Source: Cinclus cinclus (lineage: Eukaryota; Chordata; Aves; Passeriformes; Cinclidae). From it: a stretch of DNA of 64,000 bases. This document shows positions 27,465 through 39,200 of this stretch, piece by piece; the stretch's first letter is position 1; each line of letters starts with the position of its first letter. Location of the stretch: positions 137,469,762-137,533,761 of the forward strand of contig NC_085046.1 of assembly GCF_963662255.1 (NCBI RefSeq), read 5' to 3'. The translations under genes and the position numbers were made by a program. The notes below the pieces were generated by a model. It saw only the letters and a program-made list of their open reading frames with translations. It was not told the DNA's origin and searched no databases.

Positions 27465-30400
27465 TTACATTAGAATGTCACAATAATAAAACTGTAAAAA
27501 ATTAAACTATTCAATCTTCAAAAAGAGAAACATTTGAACTAACTACCTCAATACTTATAAAGGAAAAATGAAAAAATGAAGAAACTGTTCTGCTTCTGAC
27601 CAAAAATAATTTTTCATCTCCAAACAGAACCTGCAACAGTAGTATGTTCTACCTATTTAAGGGCAATTACAGTGGAAGAACTAGCTCACAAATAGATTTT
27701 CTCCAAATAGCATCCCTATATTTTATACTCACTGAAATTCTTTAGACTAGAATTCTCTAAACACAATTTTTCCTTTCTTAATAATAGTTTACTTCTATTC
27801 AGGTAAAGCTAAAACCAGAAATGTGGAACTGAAGGCAAAGTCACCACAACACTTTGAAAGCCCAGCCTTGAGTCCAACACTGAGTCATCCAGGGCAGATA
27901 AATTGTGCATGTCCTAAAGAATTCTCCAGCACATGAATGTCATTCCAGTAGGCACAACACCACTGAAGTCTAAAGTGGTTCTTAAACCTCAACTATGTTT
28001 TTGCACGTGGGGATTATATCCAAGGAGATTTTTTTTTTTAATGTGGGGGAGAGAAGGAATGTGCCACCAGTTTGTCGCAGAGCCCCAGGGAGTGACTGAG
28101 AAGCCAGCAGTGTGATATGGCTTCTAGCAGCACACCTAACAGGCCAGGTTAACACACCTGACCAGGGCAAGACATCCAGATAACAAACCCTTGAGGTGGG
28201 AAGGAAATTCAGGACAGTTCTCACTCAACAGGCACTGCACACATCTACCCTTGGGTAGCTTAAGTGCTGCTAATAGAGAGGAGTTGCCTGTGTTATTTCC
28301 TTCTCCCCTGTACTTTTAGAGAAGAGAACTTTTGCCACTTGGCTGGGGAATGTCAAGCTTTTCAGGCAGATGGTTCACTGCCCTGGTGTGGAAGAACTCT
28401 CAGCCCTGCTGAAAATGCCAATGTATTTCCTTTAAATACCTAACCATGCTTGCTTCTGCAAGTTGGGTGGTAGAGCACAATATGACAGCACTTCTTCTTT
28501 TCAAGTCACAGCACTCTACATTATACAGATCCCCAGAGAGATGTGAGTGCTGCATTTTATTGCACTTTAAAAACACTGTGCTAATAAATTCCAGTCTCAT
28601 ATAAACTACATGGACAGAAGTGCTCTGTCCATGCAATCTGTCTGCTCACTAGAAAATGTGTGTTATTCTGAAAAAGTCCACAGCTTAAGGTTCCTCACTG
28701 GAGTGGTACAAATGAAAGGAAGATCACTGCTACTCTTTCTCCCCTTGGAAAATAAGGGCATCACAAAATATGCCAGATACAATAACTTATAGACTTATGG
28801 CTCCAGTGTTCTTGCATAGTTTATTTGCAAACTGCAGTCTCTACCTTTTTATTCTAAAAAAAACATATCCTGTAGATTATTTTTTATTCTTTCCTCAAAA
28901 AAAAATGCCCACAAAAGTCTTCAGAGTTTGCATTTAGCACAAAAGCTTCTTTTTGTCTTCTGGAAATTTCTTCCATTTCATGTTATAACTAACTGAGACA
29001 ATTAGATCAAATCTAAACTGGAAAATTCAATTATCTGGTCTCCTACATTTTGCAGTTAAACAGCTTTTTGAAAGCTACCTACCTCTCAAGAAAATAAATT
29101 ACATGAACAGTTAGAAGTTCTGAAATAAAATCAGAAATGGAAGTTCCAGCTGAGGGTATGGTGCTGGTCTTAATGTTTTCAGCTTTGTATCCCAGATCCT
29201 TGTGACTCAAAAAAAAGTGGCTGCAGTTTTTGTTTTCAGTGAATCTTGCCACAGGCCTCCTTCCTTAGTCTGTTGGGATGAAATTTTGTTACCTTTTCAC
29301 AGCAGCCCATTTATTTGACATCTTCACTTGTGTCTCCTACCTAGCCTCATTTCAATCAGATCATGTTCTGTTCCTCTCTCCTTCCTTTCGTACATCTAAA
29401 TCCCCCTTTTAATCTTTAACAGGGCCCTTGCAGTCCGCAAGGACCCTCCAGGAGATGGTCCCCAGTGCAATGTTTCACCTAGCTGGCAGGGATATGGATT
29501 TTGACAGGAAGATCCTGATTTTGTGGCTCAACTCTGACGTTTTCTGTGTCTTTGGTCCTCAAAAACCCTATTCCTTATTCAGAAAATCAGAGAGCAATAG
29601 AGGGACTTGGAAAAACAGTTTCCTAACTTTTAGCTAAACCCAAATCTCCTCCAATACAGAGAGAAATAGAGAAAGGATTACTCTGATAATTTCATAAAAC
29701 TCCATTAAACAACCAGCTAGTGTTTATGTCCAGTACTGTAATCTTCACCTGTTTTATTTACCTTCCTGTACTGGGGTGCCTTTGGTTACTAAAACCTTTC
29801 AGTGATGTGTTGAGCACATTTCCCTCATTAGCAGAATGCCACTCCTGCAATGTGCAAGTCTCAGAAGGTCTCAGCCCTTCCCTTCCACACCTGCTCTGCT
29901 CATTCCCTTTCATTTCCAACAGACATTCAAATATTAATATCCTTCTTTGTAAACGGTAAATCCATAAACACCTGGAGATGAAGGGAAATTTTGTTCAGCA
30001 TATACTAACCTACCAAATGAACTGCTTAACCCCTCCTTTGCTCCCCTGGCATGGCTATACTTATTTTGACATGAAGGGTACATCTAATATCTTTATACTT
30101 ACAAAGTTATTTCTCTGTGGGAAAGGAAATCAATTTTATACCCTTACAATCAAATTCTCCCCGAGGTGTTTACTGTATGACTCTCTATATAATAAAATCA
30201 TCCTCCCCAGACAAATCATTTACCAGTAAAACCCAAGTGGGAAAAGGAGGCCAAAATGAGAAATAAGTAAACCTCAGTTAGGACAGTCTGTGTCACCACA
30301 GAGCCCAAATGTTTGGTGTATGCTGCAGGTGGAGTCTGCTCTTAGGAGTGGGTGGGATCTGTGTGCAGCGGGTGGGATTTATGCGTGTTCTGGTCCTCAG

Positions 30401-33400
30401 TCCAAGCACAGCCCTATGTGAACCTCCCCTGGGCAGGGGCTAAGCATGCCACACCGACCCTGAGGTCTATGCCACCAGCTCCTCTTCCCTGTTTTTGTTT
30501 GGCATGACTTCTACAGCAAATAAAAGCTCTTTCTCTGTGTTCCAAGTCTAAAAACATCAGCTCAGGGCCTCTGTGAAAGACTTTCCCTTATAATGACTTA
30601 CCTTCATGAATAAAGGACAATGACAAAACCATTGATTTTTGCAAATCACAAAGAATCTTGGGTTTCAGCTGGTTTTCATGGCCCATGAAATTCAAGAAAT
30701 TGCATTTCAGGACAGATACAGTGGGGTTCATCTCCTGCATTGTAAGGCAGATAAAGTTAGATGCCTAAAACTAAGTTAGGCATATTGAACTTCTGTATAG
30801 TCAAAGGAGAGAAAGGACATTCCTTTTCATCTTCTTCAGTTACCCATCTATGGAAGAGATTCATCACCATCTGAAAATAAGCAGTTTTGTATAAAAAGGG
30901 CTCCACAGTGAAGTTCTGAGCCTTAGACAACTCACAGTAGGATGTCTACAGTCAGGTCAGAGTAGTTGTATCAGTCATGTGTGCCAAAAAAATAAGAAAT
31001 CCCAGAGCTCTGGTTCAAGACTGCCACAACTGTTCACACGTACCCTGTCATGTTCTGATCTGTACCAGCTACCACTACACCATCAATGCCAGCACATTGT
31101 TAGGAGCTAGCACAGGTCAGGCATCAACCCCAAAAAGCAACAGGGACAAGGCCACACTTTTTAGGGACGAGAAGAAAGATAATTTAGGCATATGGTTGTA
31201 TGCATGCATGACAAAAACTGGCCAGCAGCCCATGGTCTGTCTAATTTGCTAATGAAGACATCCCTCTCTCTTTGTTTTCTTGTGTTTGCTGTGACTGTGG
31301 GACAGGATCTGCCTTGTCCCTGCTTGGTGAAGTTACACACATTTTAAAGCAGGACCTTTCCTTTCCTAAATACCTGTGCTGAGAGGGAGAAAATCAGCCA
31401 TCCATTCTCTTACTTCTCTGCTGAGATGCTTTCACTAAGATACTGATGACTTTTTCTAGATAAGAAAGCTGTCTGGAGTATATCATAAAAAATGATCAAA
31501 ATCCCAAGCTTATCCAGACATTTCTTATTTTGTCATGACCTAGCTTTTAAACAACTAAAACAGGATTGCACACAATTTTTCAAAGCTTTATTTCCCATTT
31601 CCAGTGAAAGAAGGATTAAAGGGGTTACAAAAATGTGGAAAATACTTCAAAATAAGTCCTTTTAAAGAAGACAAGCTGGTCACTCCTCAAATTGAAGGCA
31701 TCCAACCTGTTGCTCCCCACTCACAAATCTTTATCAATACATGATGAAAATTAATGAGTAGACTAAGAAAAAATCAGTTCCCCATTGCAGGCATGGGATG
31801 TGCAACTATTTGAGACACATTTTTCTTTTCTTTCCATCTCAATTTTTTCTTATTGATTTGCAGCTCTTTGATGATAAATGGATCAATTGTTTGGTAAGAA
31901 AAGCAGGAGGCATATATTTACATTTATAATCACAATTTTAATCATTCATCTCATTTAAAAAGTCACTGTTAGTCATTTTTATGGGTTTTTTCTCCAGCAT
32001 TTTATTTCATCGTAAAGTATTAAAACGTTAGCACTTCTCATTACTGACTGATTATTTTCCTCAGGATTTTAAGTTTTCTTTCTCTCTCTCCCTGTGCCTA
32101 AAATCCAATTTACAACCTGCTAAAGGCCTCATAAGATTTTTATGGATTATTTCCTGAAATCACATTAATCTAGCTCCTGTTACTTTGCACTAATTTCACC
32201 TGCCATTGTATGAAGTAACTAAATTCAATTGCTTAGAAATGATCCCCTAGAGACTTTTCATGAAGCCAGAAAAAGAAAGAAAAGGAACCCTACCTTGATG
32301 AGGTCATAAATATGGTAGGAACAACAGGCCTATAAATTCACAGTGTATGGATCCTTATCAAACTATGACAATCAGAGATCTTCAAACAAGGTCTTTCAAA
32401 CAGAATATAGATAAGGGCTTGGATTAGATTGCATTTGGCTTTGTTGCAGCTACCAAAAGAAGTCAGTGTCTCTGGCCTTGACAAGTGATACACTATTTAT
32501 CACTGTTTAACAAACTAGGGAAGATGTTCAGTAGCTTATCAGCTGCACACTGGCTCATTAGAACATCAGTTCAACCAATACTAACTATGCTGGGCATCAG
32601 CTATCAATTAGATGTGTCCCTTATTTTAGGGAAAGTCTGCAGATAACTCTGCAAGCTGTCTAAGAAAATGGTATTTAAAGACAATGAAGCAGCCTGGTCT
32701 CTGACACATAATGCTGTCTGCTCCACTTGTTTACATGAGAAAAAAAATCCATCTCCTCCAAGCCTTGTCACTGGGTAGTTTAAGAGCAGCAGATATGCTT
32801 GAGATAGAGTAATTCAGTGTAATTGCTCAGGGTTGTAAGGAAAGTTATCTGACTTTCAAGGACTGTGTCTGATCCACACATGGCTTCCCAGACACAGAGA
32901 CGCTTTCATGAGGCTGGCAAGACAGCACTCCCTGGGCACAGGGATTCGTTCACACCTGCTGCAGGCAGCAGATAAAGAGCAGATTAGGGTTTTCAGTTTC
33001 CTAAGCTCTGAACCAAGCTGCAGCAAGGTGCCATTAGGACTCCAGCAGGCTGGTTCCTGATGCTCCCATGTGCAATGTCTTCCTGGCCTCTATACAGCAG
33101 CAAGAAGGGACTGGGGCTCTTGGATGCTGCCCACCCCCCTTGCCCCTGCTGGGCTGTGCTCTGATTCCTGAGGAGCAGCAGTGCAACCAGAGACCTGGGA
33201 AGAGTTGAGTTTTCTCTTCCTCAAATCACTGCTGAATCTGGGTCAGCATCAGTGTGGACCCTGACCTTATCCCAGCCAGCGAGTACTTTTTATTAAAGTC
33301 CTTTTGATTTTTGTTTCTTGGCATGGGCAATCATTCTCCTGTCAGATATATCTGACAACTGATAACTACCTGGACTAACCCAGGTTTTCCACGCTGAAAG

Positions 33401-33900
33401 TCTCTTATCTAGGCTACTGAAATTGGACTTGGAATCAGCCTGCCATTCCTATCTCATACTCGGCACTTAGAAATGCTCCTTCCTAAGTAGTGTAGGATCA
33501 GTGTCACATAGGGGAAGATTTTCAAAGAAGTCATCATACAGCACTTCCAATCTACAGATTTATATAGCAAGGCAGTAGGCAGGAAAAAACGTGTGTTTCT
33601 GGTTTAAGCCACTATAGTGATTTTTAATGTATAAAATGTTGGTCTTCAAGTAAGAACTTCCTGGATGGCAAAGCTAAAATATGTACCTTTATAGATGGTA
33701 AATTGCTATTTGAAATACATTTTTACCTTTACACTTGGACAGTTTTACCACTGGGGTTCTGACCACAAATTGCTCTAACTGGGAAGTCATTTTGAGATTG
33801 ATCCCCCAAAGGGATTGTTGCTTGTACATCCTTAGTCTTACCCTTTATGGCTAAGTGTCAGAGCACTGGCACACGACATGAAAAATATATTTTACCCCTC
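27465..33900. other. Non-coding DNA; two LTR-end-like spots
   Basis: No exon was recognised. Around 30330-30540 a G+C-rich stretch with a repeated GGGTGGGAT motif ends in GCAAATAAAAGCTCTTTCTC. Around 32900-33310 another G+C-rich stretch ends in TTTTTATTAAAGTCCTTTTG. Both ends resemble the polyadenylation region of a retroviral LTR, but I could not match either to a family or find target-site duplications. Confidence 0.4.
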
Positions 33901-33902
33901 AG

Positions 33903-33962
33903 CCCTAGAGGAATCGAACTCAAAGCTTCCACTTTTCAGGAAACTGGTCTCAACTCTAGGCT
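33903..33962 (-). repeat. tRNA-derived SINE head relic
   Basis: The minus strand reads GTGGAAGCTTTGAGTTCGATTC followed by CTC. AGTTCGATTCC is one base from the RNA polymerase III B box, and upstream text (GGTTT/CCTGAAAAGTGG) resembles a tRNA anticodon arm region. No intact tRNA can be folded, so it is a SINE head, not a gene. Confidence 0.45.
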
Positions 33963-34193
33963 AAAATGAATGAACAAGAGAAGGGCTCTGTGAAGCCTTC
34001 CCGCTGAAGCTGCTCCTTTTCACATGATGTATTTACCCATTTCTTGAGACAGAGAAAAAGGATAGATGCAAATAAAACCACTTCAAGAGGATGGACTTAA
34101 TGTCCCCCACCCTAAGAACAGTCCATAGGCTGGTGGTTTATGGCACTCTCCAAGGAAGTATGAGATGTGAGTTTACAGCCCCTCAGGCAGAGG

Positions 34194-34250
34194 AAGGAAC
34201 TGAACTTGGGTCACCCACATCCTGAATGAGTGTACTAACCGCTGAGCTGA
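34194..34250 (-). repeat. tRNA-derived SINE head relic with A and B boxes
   Basis: The minus strand carries AGCTCAGCGGTTAGTAC, close to a tRNA A box, and GACCCAAGTTCAGTTCC, a decayed B box, at tRNA-like spacing. This is the text of an old amniote SINE ('agctcagtggttagagcac...gggttcaagtccc'). It is too diverged for a functional tRNA. Confidence 0.55.
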
Positions 34251-34560
34251 AAAATAATAATGAAAAGGAGCACTGTCCCACAGCAACTTTCTTCTAAAAG
34301 GGAAAAATATCTCTGCTCTGTTTTTCAAAGCATATGTATTCTTAGGATCCTCACTCCAGAAATGTAAAGACTGTGTAGAAGTTAAATGCTCCTAGCCCAA
34401 ACCTGGGACTCATGATATTCAGCTGGCCTCAGCCTTTTTTGCCAGCTAGAAAAATGTCTCTGTGGCTGTTTGGGATCCAGCTCTGAAGCCCCAACTCTCT
34501 TTTATTTATATAACCAGTTTGGGTCTCTAAGTGGGAGCTGTATGTTCATTAAACCATCAG

Positions 34561-34625
34561 GTGCAGAGGATCGAACACAGCAGCCTGCGTTCCTCTTGTG
34601 GTCGCTTTCATCTCCTGGTCTGGTG
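34561..34625 (-). repeat. Possible third tRNA-derived SINE relic
   Basis: The minus strand has GCTGTGTTCGATCCTCTGC, a B-box-like motif in the same sequence context as the two relics upstream. No A box is seen, so support is weaker. Confidence 0.3.
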
Positions 34626-36052
34626 CATATTTAGATGCTTAACTCTCTGTGACTTCTTGCTCGTTCTCCAAACTGGTCCTGCCAGAATTACCCTGCTTCA
34701 CATCATGTGACTCACTAGCCACTGTGAGATGATCAGATATCCACAGAAAAAGGGAATGTTTATCCTCCTAAAACATGGGAGAACTCTGTGTGCATTATGT
34801 GCTGTGTTTCCAAAGGCCATTAAGCACTTCCTTATTTATATTTTTATATTTTAATATAGTTCCCATTGTTCACCATAAACATCTTCATTCCCAGAGATTG
34901 GGTTATTTTAGAAAGAAATGGAACAAAAGGCAAATTGTCTTACTTCTGAGATTTCCAGTAATCAGGTTATCACATATTATCACATATTCATAATTCAAGG
35001 TATTTACTGCAAGAATGTGTAAGAAATACAAGGTACAATTACAGGCAACTACATATTTCCAAAACACCCTGGTGTTTGAATATTCAAAAGATACTTCATG
35101 TTCTTCTATTTCTTGCCAATAGCTGAAATGCTGAGTCTCTATTAGGAGTGTTTATGGTAAAATAAGCTCATGACATTATCTCCTGTCTGATCAAAAAGAG
35201 TCAACATACTACTTTAAATGTCAGAGGTCTATTTCTGCAGCTTCCAGTAGTTATTGTTGTAAACAAGGGATTGCTGCATTTGCCCATAGCTTAGCCAGAA
35301 TGTTAATGTTTCCTATTAAACATTTTCTTCTTTCTTTCCTAGACCATTTTGTACTACCACACCCAGCTGCGAACATCTGGCTCCAAGCAGTGACACCAGC
35401 TGATGAGAAATGGCATTCCTGCAGCTTTTCTTTCTGAAGACTCATCCAGAGGTGGCTGTTATCCAGCAGACAGCACTCTGCACTGCTGAATGTCAGTGTC
35501 TGGAGTACCACTGGACGAAGGCTCCTAGAGGAGTTACTCACACAGAACGGTGTAAGATAAAGAACTGGGAGCCTGATTCTCAGAACTGTGGTTCTCCAAG
35601 TCAGCAAGGTCCTCTGCCCAGTCACCTCAAACACTCTGTCACCCTGATCATGTATGGACTGAAATTTGGACACCCAGTCTGAAGCACAAGACAAATAGTG
35701 ATTACTAACTCAGACTGGTCTCCTGGCACAAACTGCAAATGTGCCAGTGGCAGCTCTGTGTTTGAAATCAGCATGGATGACAGCAGTCCAATTCTGACAC
35801 TGCTTTATGTAATCTGGCATGCCATGGAGCCTCCTCTTCTCCACCCAGTAACACTGGAGCAGCTTCTGGAGAGGAAAACTTTCATGCTTTAGAGGTTGGC
35901 TGGTATGAGTACTGGAAAAGAGAATAACACTGAGTATTAAATACCAAAAAAATATAATTTTAATTATAAATACTAATTAATACTTAATGCATTTAATTCT
36001 AAATATAAATCAATAATATTTAATAATAACTTGAATTCAACATCCTTTATCA
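34626..36052. other. Non-coding DNA, with a strong acceptor-like tract
   Basis: TTTTCTTCTTTCTTTCCTAG ends at 35341 and would make a good splice acceptor. The only long frame after it stops after about 29 codons, and nothing recognisable is encoded. Overlapping open frames on both strands at 35250-35695 look like chance. Confidence 0.4.
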
Positions 36053-36235
36053 CAGGATGTCAAAACACTTTATAGATAAAACCCAATTAAACTTCCCATT
36101 ATCCACCTTTGTGATCCTTCCCACTGGTTGCTCTCAGGGTGTTTTATAAGGCGCAGGTCCCTGCCATCGTTGTGATGAGGAAACTGCAGCACAAGGAAGT
36201 TAAACACCTTTTTGCATTGCCTCCGAAAATCAGTG
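36053..36235 (-). repeat. MIR-like amniote SINE relic
   Basis: The + strand shows GATGTCAAAACACTTTATAGA near the left edge and GATGAGGAAACTGCAGCACA followed by AGGAAGTTAAACACC on the right. These are two blocks of the antisense MIR-like SINE ('tctcaaagcactttacaaa ... gatgaggaaactgaggcacagagaagttaagtgac') in the correct order and spacing. Confidence 0.6.
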
Positions 36236-39200
36236 CTAAGATGATAAGAGATCCTATGTGTCCCTATACAGAACCTATTGCTATGTGCAGCAAATTACTG
36301 TAGCACTTGAGTAACAATGAAGAGTTTCCAAGGCTGCCCTCCAAACTAGCGTCAAAGTGGTAAACGAAGCAGGTTTTGAGCTGCCGGGCTGCAGGGTTTG
36401 GTACTTCTACACAGCGTTTTGAGATCAGACCTATGCCTGCCTCAAGCGGGCTGGTGGCAAGCGAGGGTCCAAAAACTGCAAAGCTTCATTAGCTTTGGGG
36501 TGTTTCTCTGCAGAATTTACTGCAATTGCCTTACAGGCAGAGGATGGCTGACATTCACCTTGCTGTGTGTGGAGGGGGATGAGCACAGATGTGTCTGCAA
36601 AGGACCAAGTAGCCATGTCCCTTGCTAAGCATCACACATCTGTCAATCTCAGTGCAGACTTAGCAAGGACGTTTCGGAATTCAATAGTCTGGAAGGCAAA
36701 ACTGAAACTGAAAATGTTACTCAAATGCAGGATTTAGCTGATCAAGTAGACTATGACCAGTTAGTAAGCATGTCATACAGTGTATAAAGAGTGTTACAGC
36801 ATAGGACCTGAGCACTACAACCATGGAAGATTTTCCTTGTATTGTGCATCTATTTATTGCCATATACTGAAGGTACTTTCAATATTTTAAAGTTAAGTCT
36901 TCAGTTTTCAAGTTAGTTTTTTTCTTTCTGGTTGTCCAATTTAAGACCCAAGTTAGATGATGAATTACAGATTCTTCCAGACAGGAAGTCAGCACCCAGT
37001 CCTTACATTACAGATGCTCTGTAGCAAAGAAATGAGTCTTAAAACTGAAGATGTTACTTTGCAATGCCAATTAAGATACACAAGATGCAAAAAAGAAGCC
37101 TGTAAAATGTTTTTCCTTGTAAAGACTATTTAACCTATAATCAGTTTTTTGATCACACATTCAGCTCTCTGCTCTGAAAACCTTTGTTCAGGTACCTGGG
37201 TCTCTCTCCATGTGCTACCATGGGACATGATGGTAATTACAGTCACAGGAAGTTGCTAAGTAAGTAGGGAGTAAGCAAATAGCTGGTTACATACCTCAGA
37301 CTAGGTAGAAAGAATCAAAGACCCTTATATGAAATCCTAAAAGCAGAGGTTCCCTTAGAAGTTTCCTTGCCTATAAGTCCCTCTGACTTATTCTCCTCAA
37401 AAATCCTTGAAGGAGCAAACTAAATCCATAAAGCAACTCCACATAGTACAACATTTTCCTGATTTTCCCCGCACTACAGCCTTATCCTTAAAGAACTAAG
37501 GTTAATTTGGTATTCTTCTACTTTAGTTTGACGGATCGTCTTTATAATAAATATCTTTAAGCAAATTTTTCAGATGCCAGTAAAGATAGATCCATTTGAA
37601 AGGGCAAATAACCTGTTTTAAATAGTGTTCTGCCAAAGAGTGTCCAAAACTATCTGTGAATTCTGCAATCATAAAAGCTTTCTTTGGAACAGATTAGAGA
37701 GAAAATATTTTACTTGCTTTTTTAATGTCCTTTCATTTGAGTCATAATTATATCCAAACTGCAGCTTCTGAGGGCCACACAGAATAATACAAACGCCTTT
37801 GTTTCTGTGGATTCATGTTCTGTTGTTTCCATTCCCATTGCAATCCTGGTTAAATGAATGAGGAATCTGAATGCAAAGGCATGCAGTATTCTGGGACTTA
37901 TAAGAAGCTGAAATGCTTTGATGTTCTTTCCAAAGCCTATAGCCTGATTCACTGTTCTTTTCCCACTCTATCCTTGACCATAGCTTTCCTTGTCTTTGTA
38001 TAAGCTACAGAGCACCCTCCAGATCTGAACTGTGAGAGAGATGTTACCTGATCAAAACATCACGCAACTAACCTAAGTGCCACACCTGGAACTGACGTGT
38101 CCCAAAGAGGTGATCTCCTTGCCAAGCCTGGGCTCCACAAGGTGCTGCACTAACTGCTCACAGGTAATCGCTGGAATGGACAGTGAGCCCATGTCTTATT
38201 TGCTAATTTGCTCCCTTCTGAAATTAGAACCCTCCTTTTTTATGTATTTTGTCAGAAGTTAATGGTGATAGTCTAATTTAATATCTAGGGCTAAATGCCG
38301 GCACAAATTGAACAATGGAGAAATAAAGGCAACCTGGGCAAGTCCTTAATGAAAAATAAAAAATGCAGAAGTTCAGAAACTTCTGCAAAACTTAGACCCC
38401 GATCCAGATCCATAATGACTTGTGTCTCTTATGTGTAACACGGGGATGCAAAGGTTGAAACTAATCCTGAGAATATTAATGTCATGACACAACCTTTGCA
38501 GCTGAAATGCCCTTTCTTACTAGGCTACACAATTCCCCACTGCATGGCAATACTGAGAACATCAACATACATGCTTTGCCTTAATTTAGTCCTGACATAG
38601 CCATTCTTAGATTATAGATATCCTGGATAAAGAGGAACACCAATTTGATCCAAGACAGCTGAGATGTATATAAAAAAAAAAAAGACATTATTTTCTACCA
38701 GATGCAGCAGTAAGAATAAGGGAATTCCATAACACAAATTAGAACTAGTACATTGTAAATTATTTCCAAAAAGCACTGAGAAAGTCTTTCAAGTAAAATC
38801 AACAGACTTTACCACAGACAGGCTAAAATGCAACACATTTCTAACATCAAATGCTACTAGTGTAAAACGAAATAGAATAACCAACACAGGAAGACCATGT
38901 TCATAATTCAGTGGGATAAAGTAATTCTAACCAGCTAGACAGTGTTACCTAAAATCATGTCACCAGTCTTTTAAATCAGTGTCTCATGTTTCTTTCCTCA
39001 TAACAGCTCAGATTCAGAAATTCTTTCTGAAACATATTAAAAAGGTGTATTATAAATTATTTTTCTGCATGTTGACATTACTGATACAGGCCAATTCTCC
39101 TGTCCACGCTGCAGGAATTGTGAATTATCTGCATGTGGAAATCATGGTGTTAACAACCTGAGCCCAGAGCAGGGGATGAGAACAGAATATCCAATTGATA

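Noticed and set aside
34194..34250. Possible tRNA gene
   Set aside because: A and B boxes are decayed and no cloverleaf with paired acceptor stem can be drawn; better explained as a SINE relic.
35341..35440. Strong acceptor-like tract followed by an open frame
   Set aside because: The frame stops after about 29 codons and no donor or domain is evident; a terminal exon cannot be excluded but is unsupported.
35251..35694. 147-codon open frame on the - strand
   Set aside because: Opposite-strand open frames overlap it and no domain or splice signal supports it.
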